This document shows positions 18,943 through 22,116 of a DNA stretch of 22,116 bases, piece after piece; position 1 is the stretch's first letter; the number at the start of each line of letters is the position of its first letter. Position numbers and translations under genes: made by a program. The stretch is from Mastigamoeba balamuthi (Eukaryota; Evosea; Mastigamoebida; Mastigamoebidae), in assembly GCA_902651635.1 (NCBI GenBank), contig CACRSC010000090.1, forward strand, positions 122,029 to 144,144, written 5' to 3'. The notes beneath the pieces were generated by a model. The model was given only the letters and a program-made list of their open reading frames with translations, was not told where the DNA came from and ran no database searches.

Positions 18943-18989
18943 CACTGCTGTGGGCGAGGGGCACCGGTGACTGGGAAGGGCCGCGCAGT

Positions 18990-19260
18990 TCACAAAAAAG
19001 GAGAAAAGAAAAGCTGCGTCAACAGTGTACCGGCGGCCGCAGCGCCAAGTGCTGGCAAGACGCACTTCGTGCACGAGCTTGGCTGACTGGGCGGCATGTG
19101 CCTGGCGGAGCTCCTGGGCATCGAGCAGGGCGGCAAGGAGTTCGAAGACGAGAGCGGTTTTGGCGGGACAGGAGGGAGGACAGTTAGCCAACCCGAGCCT
19201 GACTGCTCTTGCAACCGCGTTAGAGCCCACAAAGACTATTATGGAAGGATCTCGGTGTTT
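18990..19260 (+). pseudogene. Relic of a P-loop protein
   Basis: On the plus strand 19039-19083 encodes AAAAPSAGKTHFVHELG, which fits the Walker A pattern [AG]-x4-G-K-[ST]. A TGA at 19084-19086 interrupts it, and the same frame continues LGGMCLAELLGIEQGGKEFE and further to about 19260 with strongly GC-ending codons. A 60-nt intron with a GTGCAC donor could skip the stop, but it would also remove the helix after the P-loop, so a relic is more likely. No Walker B motif or family is recognised. The opposite strand is also open here, which lowers confidence. Confidence 0.35.
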
Positions 19261-19442
19261 CTCTAAGGCAGTGTGGTGACGTGGGGCTCCGCAGCCACGA
19301 ACTGCTGTGGGAGAGACATGCAGTTCGATTTTGTACAGCGGGAGGGGAATGCAGATATTGCATGTGGAAAAGCCAACACATGTTGGCCAACGGATGGCTT
19401 TTGCACCAGCCATCGGTTGTTTTTGGGCGCACCAAAATTCAG

Positions 19443-19541
19443 TGCTAATCCCAAGTGTGGCCGGGTGTGCGGCGGCCGTTGCATGTCGAGGCCATCGTGC
19501 AGTCTGCGGGAAGATAGCGAAGCTGGGTTGTCTGACATGCT
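19443..19541. repeat. Dispersed repeat, copy 2
   Basis: It matches 17665-17762 in the same orientation. The two copies flank the decayed FG-GAP receptor at 17759-18942, so they may mark the ends of a duplicated segment. Confidence 0.55.
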
Positions 19542-19599
19542 GAGATGCCGGCCACAGCTGCCCCAACCCTGCAGGCACTGGCAGATGCCCCGGGCAGCA

Positions 19600-19930
19600 C
19601 CCACGCAGGCACACCCTACGCTGACAGTGAACAACGCCTCGTGGGCAGATGCCTTCGCAGGGCAGCGAGTTTGGTGTGCACAGGGCCAAGTGACTTGAGG
19701 CTGCTGTTGTGCCGCTCCTCTACGTGTGGGGCACGTGCGTGGGGTTCCAGCTGCTGTGCGGGTGGGCGCAAGGGCCACGGAGGCCTGCTGAGGGCGCGTT
19801 CGGTGTACAACGTGGCGATGCTGCTGGGGCTCACTGCAGAGGCCTGCCCGCCCTCGTCTGGCAGCTCCACACCCTCATCATCTCCGCCAACCTGCACCAT
19901 GACAGGAGCACCCCCCAGAGGTGAGGAGCC
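19600..19930 (+). other. Possible exon remnants with a class I amidotransferase-like motif
   Basis: From about 19694 the plus strand encodes VVPLLYVWGTCVGFQLL. The core WGTCVGFQ resembles the nucleophile site of gamma-glutamyl hydrolase-type peptidases (G-[TIV]-C-x-G-[FLM]-[QE]), with C at the catalytic position. A GTGCGG donor follows directly, and GLPALVWQLHTLIISANLHH could be the next exon. None of the other conserved parts of that family was found upstream or downstream, so this is at best a fragment and may be chance. Confidence 0.25.
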
Positions 19931-20009
19931 TGCAGTCGTCTCTCACTGAGGGGAAGAGAGGAGGCAGAGGATGGAGGAGACCCTGTGACAACTCTGGCAG
20001 CCCCCACAG

Positions 20010-20165
20010 CTGACAGAGAACGTCCTGGCGCTTCTCAGTGACGAGGAATGCAAGCACCCGGGTATCAAAAAAGGTCCCAGCACGCCGTCCTCCTTCGACG
20101 AGACACAGCTGTGCCCCACGCATGTGGAGCACAACAGCAGGGAAACTGAGTGGGTCCGGTCGTAG
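20010..20165 (+). pseudogene. PARP-domain tail relic
   Basis: Positions 20094-20126 on the plus strand encode FDETQLCPTHV, identical to the last strand region of the PARP domain of the receptor at 12622-15876 (there on the minus strand), with near-identical codons. It sits in an open stretch LTENVLALLSDEECKHPGIK ahead of it and ends at TAG 20163-20165. The catalytic glutamate segment, HGT and tyrosine motifs are absent. It is likely a scrap of a further receptor-PARP copy in the opposite orientation, perhaps the mate of the 5' half at 17759-18942. Confidence 0.5.
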
Positions 20166-21227
20166 TCTAGTCTGAAGCAACTCTGGATTCTGAATTTGGG
20201 GGGGCAGGATTCAATCTCAGCCAGGAGTTATTTTTCAAACAGTGCCAGTTGTTGCTGGTGGTCCTCTGGCCTCATGGCAGCCCAAATACCACTGTGACAG
20301 CACCAAAACGCTACTCTACTCAGAAGCCCATACATAGCACGAACACTCTTGAAAGGTTGCATGAGGTATGAAGAGACTCTTCTTTTCACGGAGGTTGGTT
20401 TTGTCTTCTTGTGACGAACAGAAAAAGACAGAATCTAGTGTGTTTGAGGAACCATTTCTACCTTGATATTAACGGGGTTGCGTGAGTCCGTAAGGAAGAA
20501 TTTTGGCCTGCCATCGTTAAATGAAATCATTTTTCTATGGCAGGCATAAGCAAGGATTATTTTCCCTGAGCACCTTGCGTAACCCCATTATTGCAAATCC
20601 AAAACTCTGTTTGGTATTCACAGTTCACAATACAACTGCAGGGTCTTCATTCTGCAGAGGAAGCCTGAATATTCTCTGAGATGTGAAGAAAAACAATTAG
20701 TCACCATTAATTGCATCACTTCATACTCTTATGCTTAGTTTTGGCCATAATTTGAAATTCTAGTGATAATTGAATAGCATCACAGCAATGACTAAACCAT
20801 ATTGATTCAGTGGTCTCCTACTGTTAAGCTGCTGTGTTGTGGCACAGAGTAGGCTCTGAGTGTTGACTCTGAAGTGAGTTTGAAGCAATTCAATATGCTT
20901 CTAACATTGTTGTACAACTATGATGAAATCATCCAGGCTGTGTTGTTTGCTAAGATGTGACTAAGCTGATTGTAACTTTGAGACTAACGATTTGTCGGAA
21001 GGAGAACGCCTGCCTGTTTCTCATATGGAGCTTGGTCGACAAGCACACAGTCTTGATGACGAGGTCATATATGGCCACTGGTTGAAGGTTGGTGCTACAT
21101 GAAAATGTGTTTATATCTCACTAGGTCCCTTCTATGAAAAACACTATTTCTCAGTAAGATAATGAATTCCCGAATCTCTTTCTTAACTAGCATCCAGCAG
21201 CTGCATCTTTCATTAAGAGAAATCGTG
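20166..21227. other. AT-rich gene-poor region
   Basis: Base composition changes from GC-rich to clearly AT-rich near 20200. No frame longer than a few dozen codons looks coding on either strand, and no RNA gene was recognised by name. The one ordered structure is the palindrome at 20470-20590. Confidence 0.5.
20470..20590. repeat. 121-nt imperfect palindrome / long hairpin
   Basis: The outer arms 20470-20484 (TAACGGGGTTGCGTG) and 20576-20590 (TGCGTAACCCCATTA) pair over about 14 bp allowing G-U and one mismatch. Inner arms 20506-20514 (GCCTGCCAT) and 20537-20545 (ATGGCAGGC) pair perfectly, and AAATG/CATTT at 20519-20523 and 20528-20532 close the tip around the same centre. A short GGAAGA/TTTTCC helix is possible between. 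It could be a structured RNA, a miniature inverted-repeat element or a recombination relic. Confidence 0.6.
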
Positions 21228-21560
21228 AATTCACGTTTTGGAGTTGCTTATGAACTCCTTCCAGAGCAATGGCCTCGTTCTTGCATCTTCATTCATGTGA
21301 TTCCTGCACCTGATTCAATCAGATATGAATATCCGTTTGTATTAATGCATAAATCACATACACAGAAGATCTTGACAAGGTCGATGTCAATAGTATGGAT
21401 GTGCAGAGAGGGCAGTACTCAGCACATATCAGTTCACAAATTGTTAGTGTCAACTGTGCTTCATACAGATGCAAGGAGACTGAGGACATACTTGCATCTG
21501 CAGAGAACTTCAAAGAAACACAGATATTACCAAATGGCTCAAGACAATTTGATAGGGAAG
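21228..21560 (-). pseudogene. Decayed copy of the 3' part of the 16.2-17.5 kb gene
   Basis: Plus-strand 21228-21300 aligns with 16340-16410 (CACGTTTNNGAGTTGCT, ATGAACTCC, CCAGAG, CCTCGT in the same order), and about 21365-21440 aligns with 16455-16510 (AGATCTTG, GTCAATAGTATGGATG against GACTATAATTGCCTGG). Frames are broken and the sequence has drifted toward A/T. The match spans both the end of the long reading frame and the DEADALWEEFMSNSE segment of the intact gene. Limits are approximate. Confidence 0.5.
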
Positions 21561-22116
21561 CACTGAGTGGCTGGCTGTACGTTGAGCCAGCAGTCCATTA
21601 TGGGATGTTGGCTTGGCTGTTCAGGTCCTCCTCTGTCTTCTCCAACGGAAAGCTGCACCCTGCATATGCATCACCCAGGGATCAACTGAAACACCCACGA
21701 GTCAGCAATGTGCAAAATTCCATAGCTTCATCGTCATCCTGTTGCATTACCTGTTGTATTAAGGTACCACTCATATTCCTGTGGGAGGGAAAGGGGCATT
21801 TTGCCATGAAAAAGAGACAGAAAAACTAGTAAAAAAGGCAGATTTTTGGAGCAAAAAAAGGAAAACAATGAAACGCAGTGGCGAAAAATTGTAAAAAAAG
21901 ACATGATTATTATCGGAGTGATTTCGGAAAATCAAACAATATAGTTAGAAAAAGAGTACATTTTTTGTGTATTGAGAGTTTTAAAAATGAGTGAATTTCA
22001 CATTATTTTGGCAGAAGCAATATTCCAATTAAGACTGGAAAGAGCACATATTTAGTTGCAAAAGAAAGAAAACAAATACATAAAGAAATGAAGAGATATT
22101 AATTATAGTATAAATG
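21561..22116. other. AT-rich right end
   Basis: From about 21830 the plus strand is strongly A-rich with several A runs of six or seven. A short open stretch to about 21829 contains no recognised domain. Nothing else is supported to the window edge. Confidence 0.4.

Noticed and set aside
19697-19760. A full gamma-glutamyl hydrolase gene
   Set aside because: Only the nucleophile motif is visible; no other conserved blocks could be found on either side, so it is listed only as a possible remnant.
1-22116. Bacterial operon, prophage or CRISPR content
   Set aside because: There are no ribosome-binding sites in operon spacing, no regular spaced repeats and no phage genes; split genes and protein types are eukaryotic.

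Overview
The window looks like nuclear DNA of a GC-rich, free-living or commensal protist. Genes are split by very short introns (mostly about 44-118 nt), the 3' signals are AATAAA-like, and the proteins are eukaryotic in style: secreted PAN-module protein, integrin-like FG-GAP receptor, PARP catalytic domain, PPxY-bearing membrane proteins. An amoebozoan, perhaps an archamoeba, is a guess from this mixture; nothing seen here proves it. No rRNA, tRNA, CRISPR array or bacterial operon was recognised.

Layout. 1-704 (+): truncated, frameshifted piece of an FG-GAP receptor. 849-6012 (-): tandem array of four apparently intact two-exon genes for one four-span membrane protein family (A 849-1566, B 2427-3091, C 3458-4090, D 4712-5373) with two decayed copies (about 1721-2245 and 5720-6012). 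6013-6699: C-rich spacer without a convincing gene. 6700-8863 (-): secreted protein of seven PAN/apple-like modules. 9491-10950 (-): PLP-dependent Cys/Met-metabolism enzyme. 10999-11947 (+): small five-exon gene of unknown product, divergent from the PLP gene across only 48 bp. 12622-15876 (-): the centrepiece, a single-pass receptor with a seven-blade FG-GAP ectodomain, a CSPG/cadherin-like repeat, one membrane span and a cytosolic PARP-type ADP-ribosyltransferase domain. 16217-17513 (-): multi-exon gene of unknown family. 17759-18942 (-): decayed FG-GAP receptor copy. 18990-20165 (+): relics, including a P-loop fragment, a possible gamma-glutamyl-hydrolase-like motif and the tail of a PARP domain. 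20166-22116: AT-rich, gene-poor DNA with a 121-nt imperfect palindrome and a decayed copy of the 3' part of the 16.2-17.5 kb gene.

How the parts relate. Two surface-protein families have expanded locally and left broken copies: the four-span proteins and the FG-GAP receptors. Together with the secreted PAN protein, most of the window encodes the cell surface or secreted adhesion-type proteins. The intact receptor is best read as a sensor that could couple extracellular binding to intracellular ADP-ribosylation. The PLP enzyme is a housekeeping or sulfur-metabolism gene embedded among them. Exon joins were inferred by eye from frame changes, GT-AG borders and comparison among paralogues; no transcript data were available.
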